Shown: positions 6,173 to 13,823 of the stretch, one piece after another
Numbering within the stretch: the first letter of the stretch is position 1
Layout: each line of letters begins with the position of its first letter
Source: Clostridiales bacterium
Lineage (GTDB): Bacteria; Bacillota; Clostridia; Saccharofermentanales; Saccharofermentanaceae
Reading direction: 5' to 3'
Assembly: GCA_016930475.1 (NCBI GenBank)
Contig: JAFGGR010000219.1
Coordinates: forward strand, 1-14,690
Length of the DNA stretch: 14,690 nucleotides
Program-made: the position numbers and the translations under genes
Notes under the pieces: generated by a model
The model's input: the letters and a program-made list of their open reading frames with translations, nothing else
Database searches by the model: none
What the model was told of the DNA's origin: nothing

Positions 6173-7399
6173 TTAATCGAAAAGCTCGCCGATTCGTACT
6201 TGGTTGAGTAAGTCGGAAATCATATAACTCGGATTGATCAGTTTACTCAATGATTCGTCCACATTGATGGCATCGATCAGCCGCGCGACAAAGGGAGTCA
6301 TGTTGACGTCCACATACCAAGGCGCGGTCAGAAGCTCGGGACGGCGATAGATGAGGTTGGTACAAAGCACCTGCTTGATGATTTTGTTGTCTACCGCTTC
6401 CTGGATCCGGCCGATGCCATCGGTAAAAAGTCCAAATGGCGCGATACAGTATATGTCCCGGGCGCCTTCCTTCTTAATCACCGACGCGGTGTCTACCATC
6501 GTTTTCCCGGAATTGATCATATCATCGACGATCAAAACGTCGCGACCTTCGATCGGCTCCGAAAGAAGGCGGATCCCCTTAACCGGATGATTGCCGTCGA
6601 TGACGACCGAATAATCCTTATGCCGATAGAATATGCCGAGAGGAACGCCCATCAGTGACGAATAGAAGATCGATCGCGAAATTGCGGTTTCATCCGGGCT
6701 GATGACCATCATTGATTCCTTGTTTATTTTAAGGCTCGGATTGGTGGCGATCAGCGAACTGATCACTTTATAGGCCGATTTGGGCATCTCAATACCCATC
6801 AACGGTACGGCGTTGGCGATCCTTGCGTCATGCGGATCGAAAATGATCAAATTCGCTACGCCGAGGCGATACAACTGCTGGAGCATGGCCGCGCAGTCTA
6901 AAGATTCGCGCGCGTGGCGGTGGTCCTGACGACCTTCATAGAGAAACGGCATGATCACATTGATCCTTCTTGCCTTACCGCTGACGGCCATGATGATTCG
7001 TAAAAGATCGCGAAAGTGATCATCCGGACTCGTGCGATGTTCTTCGCCGAAAACCGGGAATTTCGCATAATGGGAAAGAACATCGGTGATGATAAAAATA
7101 TCGTGTCCGCGAACGGTCTGATTCAAGGTGACCTTGCCTTCGCCTGTATCGAAACGGACGATTTGAGACTGTATCATATAATCGCTGCGTAAATAACCGG
7201 CACTGTTCACATATGGATTCGTGCCTTCAGACTTACGCTTCAGGCGCTTCTCATAGAGAATATCATTGATTTGACGCGCAAATTCATCGTTTGCTGTGTG
7301 GGAAATAATTCCGATCGGACCGAAGGGTTCGAGCAAGTAACCGCGAAAATCGGCATCAAGCCGCTCGGTATTGTCCGCACGCTGATATGACGAAGTCAT
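6173..7399 (-). CDS. PRPP synthetase paralogue with altered catalytic loop, first gene of the operon
   Basis: This 408-residue protein is clearly homologous to the adjacent Prs along its whole length. Shared blocks include SGKARRINVIMPFLYE and NLIYRRPELL. It keeps RFDTGE (82-87), TVRGHD (95-100), GRQDHRHARES (156-166), DPHD with His190 (188-191) and the PRPP loop VDDMINSGKT (291-300). Two sites differ: SPDEGG is SPDETA (234-239), and the flexible-loop KRR is RHK (259-261). The Lys and Arg of that loop stabilise the transition state in classical Prs. The protein may therefore be slow, altered in specificity, or a regulatory partner, like the PRS-associated proteins of eukaryotes (inference). 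The frame is open to 7606, but the ATG at 7399 is preferred. It gives the family N-terminus, has GGGGGG ahead of it, and lies downstream of the TATAAT elements. Confidence 0.85.
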   Translation of the reverse strand: MTSSYQRADNTERLDADFRGYLLEPFGPIGIISHTANDEFARQINDILYEKRLKRKSEGTNPYVNSAGYLRSDYMIQSQIVRFDTGEGKVTLNQTVRGHDIFIITDVLSHYAKFPVFGEEHRTSPDDHFRDLLRIIMAVSGKARRINVIMPFLYEGRQDHRHARESLDCAAMLQQLYRLGVANLIIFDPHDARIANAVPLMGIEMPKSAYKVISSLIATNPSLKINKESMMVISPDETAISRSIFYSSLMGVPLGIFYRHKDYSVVIDGNHPVKGIRLLSEPIEGRDVLIVDDMINSGKTMVDTASVIKKEGARDIYCIAPFGLFTDGIGRIQEAVDNKIIKQVLCTNLIYRRPELLTAPWYVDVNMTPFVARLIDAINVDESLSKLINPSYMISDLLNQVRIGELFD

Positions 7400-7404
7400 T
7401 GATG

Positions 7405-7410
7405 CCCCCC
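7405..7410 (-). promoter_or_regulatory. G-only Shine-Dalgarno deciding the start of the first prs gene
   Basis: Six consecutive G on the minus strand lie five bases before the ATG at 7399. Like the site ahead of the second paralogue, it has no A within the core. It supports this ATG over upstream in-frame starts. Confidence 0.55.
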
Positions 7411-7454
7411 AGAAGGTTGAAGGTGATCTTGTCTTGATTCTACCATGTAACCAG

Positions 7455-7465
7455 ATTATATTATA
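7455..7465 (-). promoter_or_regulatory. Probable promoter -10 region of the prs-prs-oadB-oadG operon
   Basis: On the minus strand the sequence TATAATATAAT gives two overlapping perfect -10 hexamers (7460-7465 and 7455-7460). The -35 is poor: TACAAA sits 17 bases ahead of the first hexamer. The 8-base palindrome ATTCGAAT (7472-7479) falls between the two elements. The leader would be about 50 bases long. Confidence 0.55.
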
Positions 7466-7643
7466 ACGCTTATTCGAATCGTTTTGTATGGTGAAAAGTG
7501 CATGAATAATCGTATGTCCGTTTGTTTTTGAATGGATGCTTTGATCAATTTCCCGAAAACCTGGCGAGCATCCGCAATGGTTTTCTTTCCCGCGCGTCAT
7601 ATTCATGGTAAATTTATGGGTATACAGTTAGGAGAATACATAA

Positions 7644-8246
7644 ATGGCGATTCAATTCAGAAACACTTCCTATGTCGGAGCGGCAGCGGACATCGATTCC
7701 GTACCGGATAACGGGTTACCGGAAATTGTCCTTTCCGGCAAATCCAACGTCGGCAAGTCGTCGTTGATCAACGCAATCGCGGACAACAAGAAACTCGCAC
7801 GCGTAAGCGGCGAGCCGGGAAAAACGCGAATGGTGCTATATTTCAATGTCGACAATCGCTTCTTTCTTGTCGATTTACCGGGTTACGGATACGCAAAGGC
7901 ACCTCATTCCATCAAAGATAAATACAACAGCCTTGTTGATCGATACTTCGCAGTCGGCCGTCCGATATCACTGGTCCTGCATCTCATCGATATTCGTCAT
8001 CGGCCGTCCGATCTGGATCTCCAGATGATCTCATACATGCAGAGTCGGCAATTGCCTTTCTATATCGTTTTCAATAAAGCGGATAAAGTATCCTCCTCCG
8101 TGGCTCGTCAAAAGATAGAAGAATATCTTCCGGAAATGAACATTGATTCATCTGTTCGTGTGTTTTGTGTGTCGGCGAATAATAAAAAGGGGACGGATGA
8201 CTTACGCATTGCGTTAGGAGAGCATTTGGAAAGCAACGCCGTATAG
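7644..8246 (+). CDS. engB: Ribosome biogenesis GTPase EngB (YsxC/YihA)
   Basis: EngB is an essential cytoplasmic GTPase of the TRAFAC class that helps late assembly of the 50S subunit. The 200 residues are of normal length and carry all G motifs: G1 GKSNVGKSS (32-40), the G2 region around GEPGKT (56-61), G3 DLPGYGYAK (77-85), G4 NKAD (144-147) and G5-like SANNKKG (177-183). The start ATG has AGGAG nine bases ahead. It is the first plus-strand gene after the divergent region. The lon and clpX genes that often adjoin it in Bacillota are not seen here. A 99-base gap with a hairpin separates it from comEC. Confidence 0.95.
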   Translation: MAIQFRNTSYVGAAADIDSVPDNGLPEIVLSGKSNVGKSSLINAIADNKKLARVSGEPGKTRMVLYFNVDNRFFLVDLPGYGYAKAPHSIKDKYNSLVDRYFAVGRPISLVLHLIDIRHRPSDLDLQMISYMQSRQLPFYIVFNKADKVSSSVARQKIEEYLPEMNIDSSVRVFCVSANNKKGTDDLRIALGEHLESNAV

Positions 8247-8309
8247 CGTTTCGATGTCAGATGATGTATTTGTCGAAAAATAACCGTCCGATCGATTTTT
8301 AATCGGTGT

Positions 8310-8337
8310 ATCCTCGGATCAATAATTCGCCGAGGAT
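8310..8337 (+). other. Hairpin in the comEC leader that buries its Shine-Dalgarno
   Basis: Perfect 8-base arms ATCCTCGG (8310-8317) and CCGAGGAT (8330-8337) enclose a 12-base loop. The right arm contains GAGG, the only plausible ribosome binding site for the comEC start at 8346. Six T occur at 8350-8355, but more than ten bases after the stem, so it is not a standard terminator. It may limit comEC translation (inference). Confidence 0.45.
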
Positions 8338-8345
8338 GCCGATCG

Positions 8346-10862
8346 ATGATTTTTTGTTACGACAGAATCATTCATGGACTGCAATATCGTTTTTATGCCT
8401 TAACCAAGCACTTTCGCGAGGCATTCTTCGGGTATTTCCGAATGATTTGCGACGCATTATCCGGCCGACCTTCTTTGTTGATCGGTGTCGGAGGATTCTT
8501 CGGCGTGGTGATCGGCATGAATATTTCTCTCATTCCCAGTGTCATTGTAGCTTTTTTCACTGCTGTCATCTGCTTATCCACGCTTATACTCTTTTCTTCC
8601 GTACGACGAAGCGAAATCGCTCCGGAAAGCATCGATTTTCACCGGACGATCAATGGAGAGATGGTTAAAAGGCGAAATTGTGACGCATGCGTGATTGTTC
8701 TCTTTACGATCATCTTTGTATATTCTTTCTCGTACATATCAATCAATAAGAGCCGGTCTGAGAATTGTCTGAACCGTGCGGAAGAAGAAGGAAATCATAA
8801 TCAAACTTATGAGGGCTATATTGTCGATGCGCCTTTTTCATACAGCGGAGATAAAACTTCCGCCTACGTATTTGAAACCAAAGAGGGAGTCAAGATATCA
8901 TTTTTCTCCGCGTTGCCCAACCTTAGATTCGGAGACTTCGTGGAAATTACCGGAAAACTCTCCAATCACCGGGGTCCCAATAATCCGGGAGGATTTGATT
9001 ACCGGTCCTATTATTCCTCGGACGGGATCTATCTCAAATTATCGGCTTCGGACTCCAATATCCTCGTTCGTCCGGATCGTCACCGCTCACCGGGATGGAT
9101 CCGATGCGCGGATCATACTTTCTACGGCATGAGGGAATGGATAAAAGGGGCGTGGCGAAAGGTAATGTCAGACGAAGACGCGGGCATTCTCGGCGCAATG
9201 ATCCTGGGGGATAAGTCGGAATTGACCGACGAGGTGAAAGACCGATTCCGATCTTCCAATCTTTCGCATTTGATCGCGGTGTCCGGATTGCATGTCAGCT
9301 GCTTTTTAATCCCGGTCCTCTTCTGCGTCAAAATGACCGGGAAAAGGAAAGTCCGGAATATTTTGATCGTATTGTCGCTGATTTTTATCGGATTCCTTAC
9401 CGGTTGGACCGCATCTGTCGCCAGAGCCGTTATTATGAGTGGTTACAGCGTGATTGCGGCCTTTTTCGACCGTCGTCCCGATTCCATATCGGGACTGTTT
9501 GTCTCGTCGATCGTTCTGATTCTGATCGATCCCTTTATCATTTCGGACATTGGTTTTCAACTTTCCTTTTGCGCAACGCTTTCCATCATTCTGCTTGGCC
9601 GACGGTTGGCAGAAAAGATCGATCGATGGCTTCCGCACTTTCTTTCGCTGCCTGTCGCGACCATGTTTTCCGCTCAGATCGGAATGATCCCTATACTCGT
9701 GAAATTATCGGCCAAACAGTCGCCGGCATTGATGATGATTTCCATTGCCGGAACCGTTCTGTCTCAGGGTATTTGTACTCTTTCGATTCCGATCTCCGCA
9801 ATCTATTTTATTTTAACTCCCATAGTTTTGGATAAAGCATTGTTCCGGATCATGTTCTTGCCCGTAAGGGGATTGATTTATCCGTTGGATTACATATCAC
9901 GCATTGGAGAAATCGACTTTGTCGACGCCTTACGGTTGGAAACGCTTTCGCCGATTTTGCTCATCGGCATTTCCGGTCTGGTATTTCTGATGGTTTTGAA
10001 ACGTAGTTTGCTCCGTCGTTGTTTATCGCTGATCACTGCAATAATGTTGATCATCGGATGTTGTGCGCAAATCCACTTATACGCGAATCGGCCGATGGCG
10101 ACCGTCGTTTTTTTTGATGTCGGCCAGGGAGACAGCGCGTTGATATTGACAAAAGGGAAATCCGTGCTCATTGACGGAGGGGAAGCCGAAATGTGCGATC
10201 GTGTATTGATCCCGGCCCTGAACTTTTACGGGATCCGGAAGGTAGACATAGTACTGATGACTCATTTGCATTCTGACCATGGCGGGGGACTTCTGGAGCT
10301 AATCTCGGAGAATCGTGCAGAGAACATCGGAGTACCGTTTTTTGGCGAAGGGGAAGATTTCGATAAACTGACTCAAGATCATGAGACCGACGGTATCTTC
10401 TACTTGTTAAGAAGAGGAAACCGTATTCAAATATCTGATGACGTTTGTCTTTATGTGCTTCATCCGACTGAGGCGGTCTGCGACGGCGGGAACGAGGATT
10501 CTCTTGTGACAATGCTTTTAATGTCTGAGACCGGAGTGCTGTTTATGGGAGATTCCGGTTTTCCAACGGAGGAGGAATTGATTAAGGATGTTGAAATTCG
10601 GTCGTTTCTCGACCAAAATATAGATATAATGAAGGTCGGACATCATGGCAGTAAGTACTCGACCTCTGAAGAATTTTTATCCTTGATCGCTCCGGAAGCG
10701 GCCATCATCAGTGTCGGTAATAATTTTTACGGTCATCCGACGATCGAGGCGATTTCCCGTTTGCAGGAAGCGGATGCGGACGTTTTTCGAACGGATTACA
10801 ACGGAGCGGTCATCCTGGACATATATGAAAACCATGTCACGATCCGAACGATGCTTGATTAA
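8346..10862 (+). CDS. comEC: DNA uptake channel protein ComEC/Rec2
   Basis: ComEC is the polytopic inner-membrane protein through which single-stranded DNA enters during natural transformation. The 838 residues show the full three-domain plan. Hydrophobic N-terminal segments (about 45-85 and 110-130) come first. An OB-fold/DUF4131 region follows at about 155-240, with NPGGFDYRSYYSSDGIY. The Competence domain begins near 282 (GAMILGDKSEL, SHLIAVSGLHVS) and is rich in membrane helices. A C-terminal metallo-beta-lactamase-like domain starts near 585 (FFDVGQGDSALI, LIDGGE), with HLHSDH (His640, His642, Asp644, His645), GDSG at Asp736 and GHHGS at His766-His767. The putative metal site looks intact, so this is not a decayed copy. 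holA follows 12 bases later, a pairing frequent in Bacillota. Other com genes are not in view, so competence cannot be concluded. The ATG at 8346 is the most upstream sensible start, with a GAGG inside a hairpin. Confidence 0.93.
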   Translation: MIFCYDRIIHGLQYRFYALTKHFREAFFGYFRMICDALSGRPSLLIGVGGFFGVVIGMNISLIPSVIVAFFTAVICLSTLILFSSVRRSEIAPESIDFHRTINGEMVKRRNCDACVIVLFTIIFVYSFSYISINKSRSENCLNRAEEEGNHNQTYEGYIVDAPFSYSGDKTSAYVFETKEGVKISFFSALPNLRFGDFVEITGKLSNHRGPNNPGGFDYRSYYSSDGIYLKLSASDSNILVRPDRHRSPGWIRCADHTFYGMREWIKGAWRKVMSDEDAGILGAMILGDKSELTDEVKDRFRSSNLSHLIAVSGLHVSCFLIPVLFCVKMTGKRKVRNILIVLSLIFIGFLTGWTASVARAVIMSGYSVIAAFFDRRPDSISGLFVSSIVLILIDPFIISDIGFQLSFCATLSIILLGRRLAEKIDRWLPHFLSLPVATMFSAQIGMIPILVKLSAKQSPALMMISIAGTVLSQGICTLSIPISAIYFILTPIVLDKALFRIMFLPVRGLIYPLDYISRIGEIDFVDALRLETLSPILLIGISGLVFLMVLKRSLLRRCLSLITAIMLIIGCCAQIHLYANRPMATVVFFDVGQGDSALILTKGKSVLIDGGEAEMCDRVLIPALNFYGIRKVDIVLMTHLHSDHGGGLLELISENRAENIGVPFFGEGEDFDKLTQDHETDGIFYLLRRGNRIQISDDVCLYVLHPTEAVCDGGNEDSLVTMLLMSETGVLFMGDSGFPTEEELIKDVEIRSFLDQNIDIMKVGHHGSKYSTSEEFLSLIAPEAAIISVGNNFYGHPTIEAISRLQEADADVFRTDYNGAVILDIYENHVTIRTMLD

Positions 10863-10874
10863 CGGAGAATAGTT

Positions 10875-11930
10875 ATGACGACAAAGCAATCCAAAGCTCC
10901 ATTTAAAATCCTTAATTATTCCGATCTGGCCGCTGAGATCAAGTCCGGACTGATTCGACCGATATATTTGCTGACGGGTGAGGAGGAGTATTTGATCGAC
11001 AGGATATCCTTGGGCATCCGAAAAAGAGTCTTATCCGATAATGCCGGCGAGGCGGATTTTTATATGTCTGACCGTCAAGGAGGAGGGATCGATTCGGAAG
11101 AACTTCGATCTCTGGTGTATACGCCGCCCTTTATTTCATCAAGGCGTGTGACGGTCCTTCGAAACACCGGATTGTTTTCCGGCCGATACCCCGAGACTGT
11201 GGAACATCAGAAATCATATATCAGATTGTTTGAGGGCATACCTGATTTTGCCTGCCTGATATTTATCGAATCGAAGATCGACAAGCGTAAGAAACTTCTT
11301 TTGGAAGCGCTTTCTCTTCGAGGCGCGATTGCGGAAATCGGACGTCAGACCGACAGAGAGCTCGAGGCATGGATCTGCGGACTTCTCAAGCGTGAGAAGA
11401 TCCGAATTGCCAATGAGGCCGTTAACAGCCTTTTGGATCGAACCGAGAAACAAATGAATGCGTTGGAGCAGGAGACGAACAAACTCATCCTTTACTGCAA
11501 AGCAAACGATATATCAGAGATCGGGATGGAGACCATCGATTTGGTTTGCATGCCGGATATCCGAGGATCCGTATTTAAGATGATGGATTCGATCGGAATG
11601 CGCAGGACGGAAGATGCGCTCCTGATTTTCGACCGATTGATTTCGCTCAGAGAGCCGGTCCCGAAAATTCGTTTTTTATTATCTCGACACGTTCGCCACT
11701 TGATTTGCGCGAAGGAGTTGGGACGGGCAGACGCCGTTTCCGAAAAACTCAAGGTCATGCCGTTCGTTGCTCGTAACCTCTTGTCTCAGTCGGGACTGTT
11801 TGTCATGCCCGAACTTATCGATTTATATCACCGATGTCACGAATCGGATGCAATGGTGAAGTCCGGACGGATGGAGGAGAGGCAATCTCTGGAGTGGATC
11901 CTCTTTTCGATAGGAAGATCAGATCATTGA
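10875..11930 (+). CDS. holA: DNA polymerase III delta subunit (clamp loader)
   Basis: HolA is the delta 'wrench' of the clamp loader. It opens the beta sliding clamp so it can be placed on primed DNA. The 351 residues are of normal length. The N-terminus has the delta-family block IYLLTGEEEYLID (about 30-42), on an AAA+-like fold that lacks a working P-loop, as is usual for delta. The middle has the helical region EKQMNALEQETNKLILY. The C-terminal collar ends in a helix-rich segment with LLSRHVRHLICAKEL. GGAG lies seven bases before the ATG, in the short gap after comEC, so the two genes are probably cotranscribed. The rpsT gene that often follows comEC-holA in Bacillota is absent. Confidence 0.9.
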   Translation: MTTKQSKAPFKILNYSDLAAEIKSGLIRPIYLLTGEEEYLIDRISLGIRKRVLSDNAGEADFYMSDRQGGGIDSEELRSLVYTPPFISSRRVTVLRNTGLFSGRYPETVEHQKSYIRLFEGIPDFACLIFIESKIDKRKKLLLEALSLRGAIAEIGRQTDRELEAWICGLLKREKIRIANEAVNSLLDRTEKQMNALEQETNKLILYCKANDISEIGMETIDLVCMPDIRGSVFKMMDSIGMRRTEDALLIFDRLISLREPVPKIRFLLSRHVRHLICAKELGRADAVSEKLKVMPFVARNLLSQSGLFVMPELIDLYHRCHESDAMVKSGRMEERQSLEWILFSIGRSDH

Positions 11931-11968
11931 CAATAAAAGGTGTTCTGGGAGGGGATTCGAAGCGAAGA

Positions 11969-11994
11969 GATTCGTTGACGCTCAACGACGAATC
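11969..11994. repeat. Imperfect palindrome over the icd -35 element
   Basis: GATTCGTTGA and TCAACG-ACG-AATC form a 10-base-pair inverted repeat with a 3-base centre and one 3-base interruption on the right arm. The left arm contains most of the TTGACG -35 hexamer. No T-run follows, so it is not a terminator of holA. It could be an operator. Confidence 0.4.
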
Positions 11995-12003
11995 ATGTAG
12001 TAT
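11975..12003 (+). promoter_or_regulatory. Candidate promoter of icd
   Basis: TTGACG (11975-11980) and TAGTAT (11998-12003) are 17 bases apart and match sigma-70 consensus at five and four of six positions. Transcription would start near 12010, giving a leader of about 27 bases that carries the GGAGGAG ribosome binding site. Confidence 0.55.
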
Positions 12004-12036
12004 AAAAAGAATTCAAACGGATTTGGAGGAGAAAAA

Positions 12037-13233
12037 ATGTACAAAATAGAAATGAAAGTCCCGTTGGTTGAAATGGACGGGGATGAAATGACTCGGATCA
12101 TATGGCAGCAAATCAAAGATATTGTGATTCATCCGTTTGTCGATCTGAAAACCGAGTATTTTGATCTTTCTTTGGTGAACCGTGATGCGACGGATGATCA
12201 GGTAACCGTAGATTCGGCAATAAGGACCCGAGAACTGGGCGTCGCGGTGAAGTGCGCGACCATAACACCGAATGCCCAGCGTATGGATGAGTATAAATTG
12301 AAAAAAATGTGGAAGAGCCCCAACGGAACGATTCGTGCGATTTTGGACGGAACCGTTTTTCGGGCGCCAATTATGGTCAAGGGGATCACGCCGTTCGTGT
12401 CGGTCTGGAAAAAGCCGATCACTATAGCTCGTCACGCATACGGAGATGTCTATCGGGATGCCGAAATGACCATATCCGGACCCGCGACGGCCGAATTGGT
12501 CGTAACCTATCCGGGCGGACAAACTCAGATCAAGAAGATCCACGACTTTTCCGGTTCGGGTATCATACTCGGGATGCACAATACGGACGAGTCGATCTCC
12601 GCTTTTGCACGCTCTTGCTTTCGATTTGCGTTGGAGGTCCGTCAAGAACTCTGGTTTGCGACTAAGGATACTATTTCAAAGACCTACGATCATCGATTCA
12701 AGGACATTTTCGAGGAAATATTCAATAATGAGTATCGGACACTTTTCGAGGATGCCGGGATTTCTTATTTTTACACATTGATCGATGATGTTGTCGCAAG
12801 AGTAATGCGATCCGAGGGTGGTTTTGTTTGGGCGTGCAAGAACTATGACGGCGATGTCATGTCCGATATGCTGGCATCCGCTTGCGGAAGTCTGGCGATG
12901 ATGACGTCTGTCCTGGTGTCTCCGAACGGTAAGTACGAGTACGAAGCAGCGCATGGGACGGTCACCCGGCATTATTACCGTCACCTGAAAGGCGAGCAGA
13001 CGTCAACCAATCCGATGGCAACGCTCTATGCCTGGACCGGCGCGCTTCGCAAGCGGGCCCAAATCGACGGGAACAAAGAGCTTGAAGATTTTGCCGACCG
13101 TGTGGAAAGGGCTTCCATCGATACGATCGAGAGCGGTATCATCACGGGCGACCTGATTTCGCTTCTGGATCACCCGGAGAAGAGGACGGTCAATACGGCT
13201 GAATTTCTGGAAGCGGTTGCTTCGAGATTATAG
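12037..13233 (+). CDS. icd: NADP-dependent isocitrate dehydrogenase, eukaryotic-type homodimeric class
   Basis: The enzyme oxidatively decarboxylates isocitrate to 2-oxoglutarate in the cytoplasm, making NADPH and the carbon skeleton for glutamate. The 398 residues belong to the class of human IDH1, not the E. coli type. Substrate residues are present: SPNGTIR (Ser94, Asn96, Arg100), Arg109 in DGTVFR, and Arg132 and Tyr139 in ARHAYGDVYR. Lys210 in TKDTISK is the likely catalytic lysine. Metal ligands fall in LIDD (250-251) and NYDGDVMSD (Asp273, Asp277). GTVTRH (308-312) supplies the Arg311-His312 pair that selects NADP over NAD. GGAGGAG precedes the ATG, and a candidate promoter lies in the 106-base gap after holA. 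No citrate synthase or aconitase gene is near, so the role (glutamate supply or fuller cycle) is unknown. A SEC-C protein gene follows after 19 bases. Confidence 0.95.
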   Translation: MYKIEMKVPLVEMDGDEMTRIIWQQIKDIVIHPFVDLKTEYFDLSLVNRDATDDQVTVDSAIRTRELGVAVKCATITPNAQRMDEYKLKKMWKSPNGTIRAILDGTVFRAPIMVKGITPFVSVWKKPITIARHAYGDVYRDAEMTISGPATAELVVTYPGGQTQIKKIHDFSGSGIILGMHNTDESISAFARSCFRFALEVRQELWFATKDTISKTYDHRFKDIFEEIFNNEYRTLFEDAGISYFYTLIDDVVARVMRSEGGFVWACKNYDGDVMSDMLASACGSLAMMTSVLVSPNGKYEYEAAHGTVTRHYYRHLKGEQTSTNPMATLYAWTGALRKRAQIDGNKELEDFADRVERASIDTIESGIITGDLISLLDHPEKRTVNTAEFLEAVASRL

Positions 13234-13252
13234 TGGTTTGGAGAGTGAAACG

Positions 13253-13768
13253 ATGAGTTACTTCAGTGCATGGAACGAAAGATCCGAGAATACGACCAAT
13301 CAAGCCCTGTACAACGCCTATGTTTCCGCGTACTACGACAAGGAAAAGGGCGCATACGATAAAATATTGAGCCAATACCCCGATCGGTCGATGATCACCG
13401 ATGCCGTAGCGCTGCCCCTTGCCTTACAACTGGGATACACCAAAGATGAAATGGACTTGTTTCTCGGATTTCTGGATGGCATCAATCCAAGTCTTAATGA
13501 ACCATTGGATTTACCGAACATAACGGACGACACCGTCCTGACTTTGGATATCGATGTCGAGAAATTATTTATTAACATGAGAGAAGCGAAAGCGGACTGG
13601 CTTTACGGACTTTCTTCCTGGAAAAATGTTTTTTCGCAAGAGGAGCTCGACCGTTTATCGATACGCTACAGAGAATCCAAGATCGTCCGAAGTGAAAAGG
13701 TCGGTCGCAATGATCCGTGTCCGTGCGGGAGCGGAAAAAAATATAAGCAATGTTGTATGAATCATTAA
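13253..13768 (+). CDS. SEC-C motif zinc-binding protein of unknown function
   Basis: The last 22 residues are a SEC-C zinc motif, VGRNDPCPCGSGKKYKQCC, with Cys156, Cys158, Cys167 and Cys168 in the CxC-x8-CC pattern of the SecA C-terminus. In SecA this motif binds zinc and SecB or ribosomes. Residues 1-145 are a mostly helical, acidic region. Its blocks FLGFLDGINPSL (70-81), LDIDVEKLFINM (98-109) and EAKADWLYGLSSW (111-123) resemble small SEC-C proteins I associate with Clostridia, whose role is unknown. There is no signal peptide or membrane segment. The frame is open 12 codons upstream into icd. I chose the ATG at 13253 because GGAGAG lies seven bases ahead. The 19-base spacing suggests cotranscription with icd, though nothing ties the functions together. 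Confidence 0.85.
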   Translation: MSYFSAWNERSENTTNQALYNAYVSAYYDKEKGAYDKILSQYPDRSMITDAVALPLALQLGYTKDEMDLFLGFLDGINPSLNEPLDLPNITDDTVLTLDIDVEKLFINMREAKADWLYGLSSWKNVFSQEELDRLSIRYRESKIVRSEKVGRNDPCPCGSGKKYKQCCMNH

Positions 13769-13823
13769 GGGAGTTCGTTTCAATTTAAGTTATTTATATT
13801 TCCCGCGGAGGAAAGGCGGAAAT

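Larger units (their letters stand above)
7400..7643. other. Divergent intergenic region between prs and engB
   Basis: This 244-base region serves both directions. The minus strand holds the prs promoter and leader. On the plus strand an AGGAG at 7630-7634 is the engB ribosome binding site. An extended -10-like TGGTAAATT (7606-7614) is a weak candidate for its promoter. An inverted repeat (GGATGCT at 7534-7540, AGCATCC at 7567-7573) with a 26-base loop is too loose to name. I see no small gene here with a convincing start and ribosome binding site. Confidence 0.6.

Noticed and set aside
7534..7573. Inverted repeat GGATGCT/AGCATCC as a regulatory hairpin
   Set aside because: The arms are only seven bases with a 26-base loop and no T-run, which is expected by chance at this scale.
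7400..7606. N-terminal extension of 69 codons on the first prs gene
   Set aside because: The TATAAT promoter elements lie inside this stretch, the G-run ribosome binding site favours the ATG at 7399, and the extension has no family resemblance.
11928..11933. Perfect TTGACA hexamer at the holA stop codon
   Set aside because: No -10-like hexamer lies 16-18 bases downstream; that position is G-rich. The TTGACG at 11975 with TAGTAT is a better promoter.
12013..12645. Minus-strand open frame of 210 codons opposite the start of icd
   Set aside because: It is antisense to a well-supported isocitrate dehydrogenase, has no ribosome binding site I can support, and has no recognisable domain.
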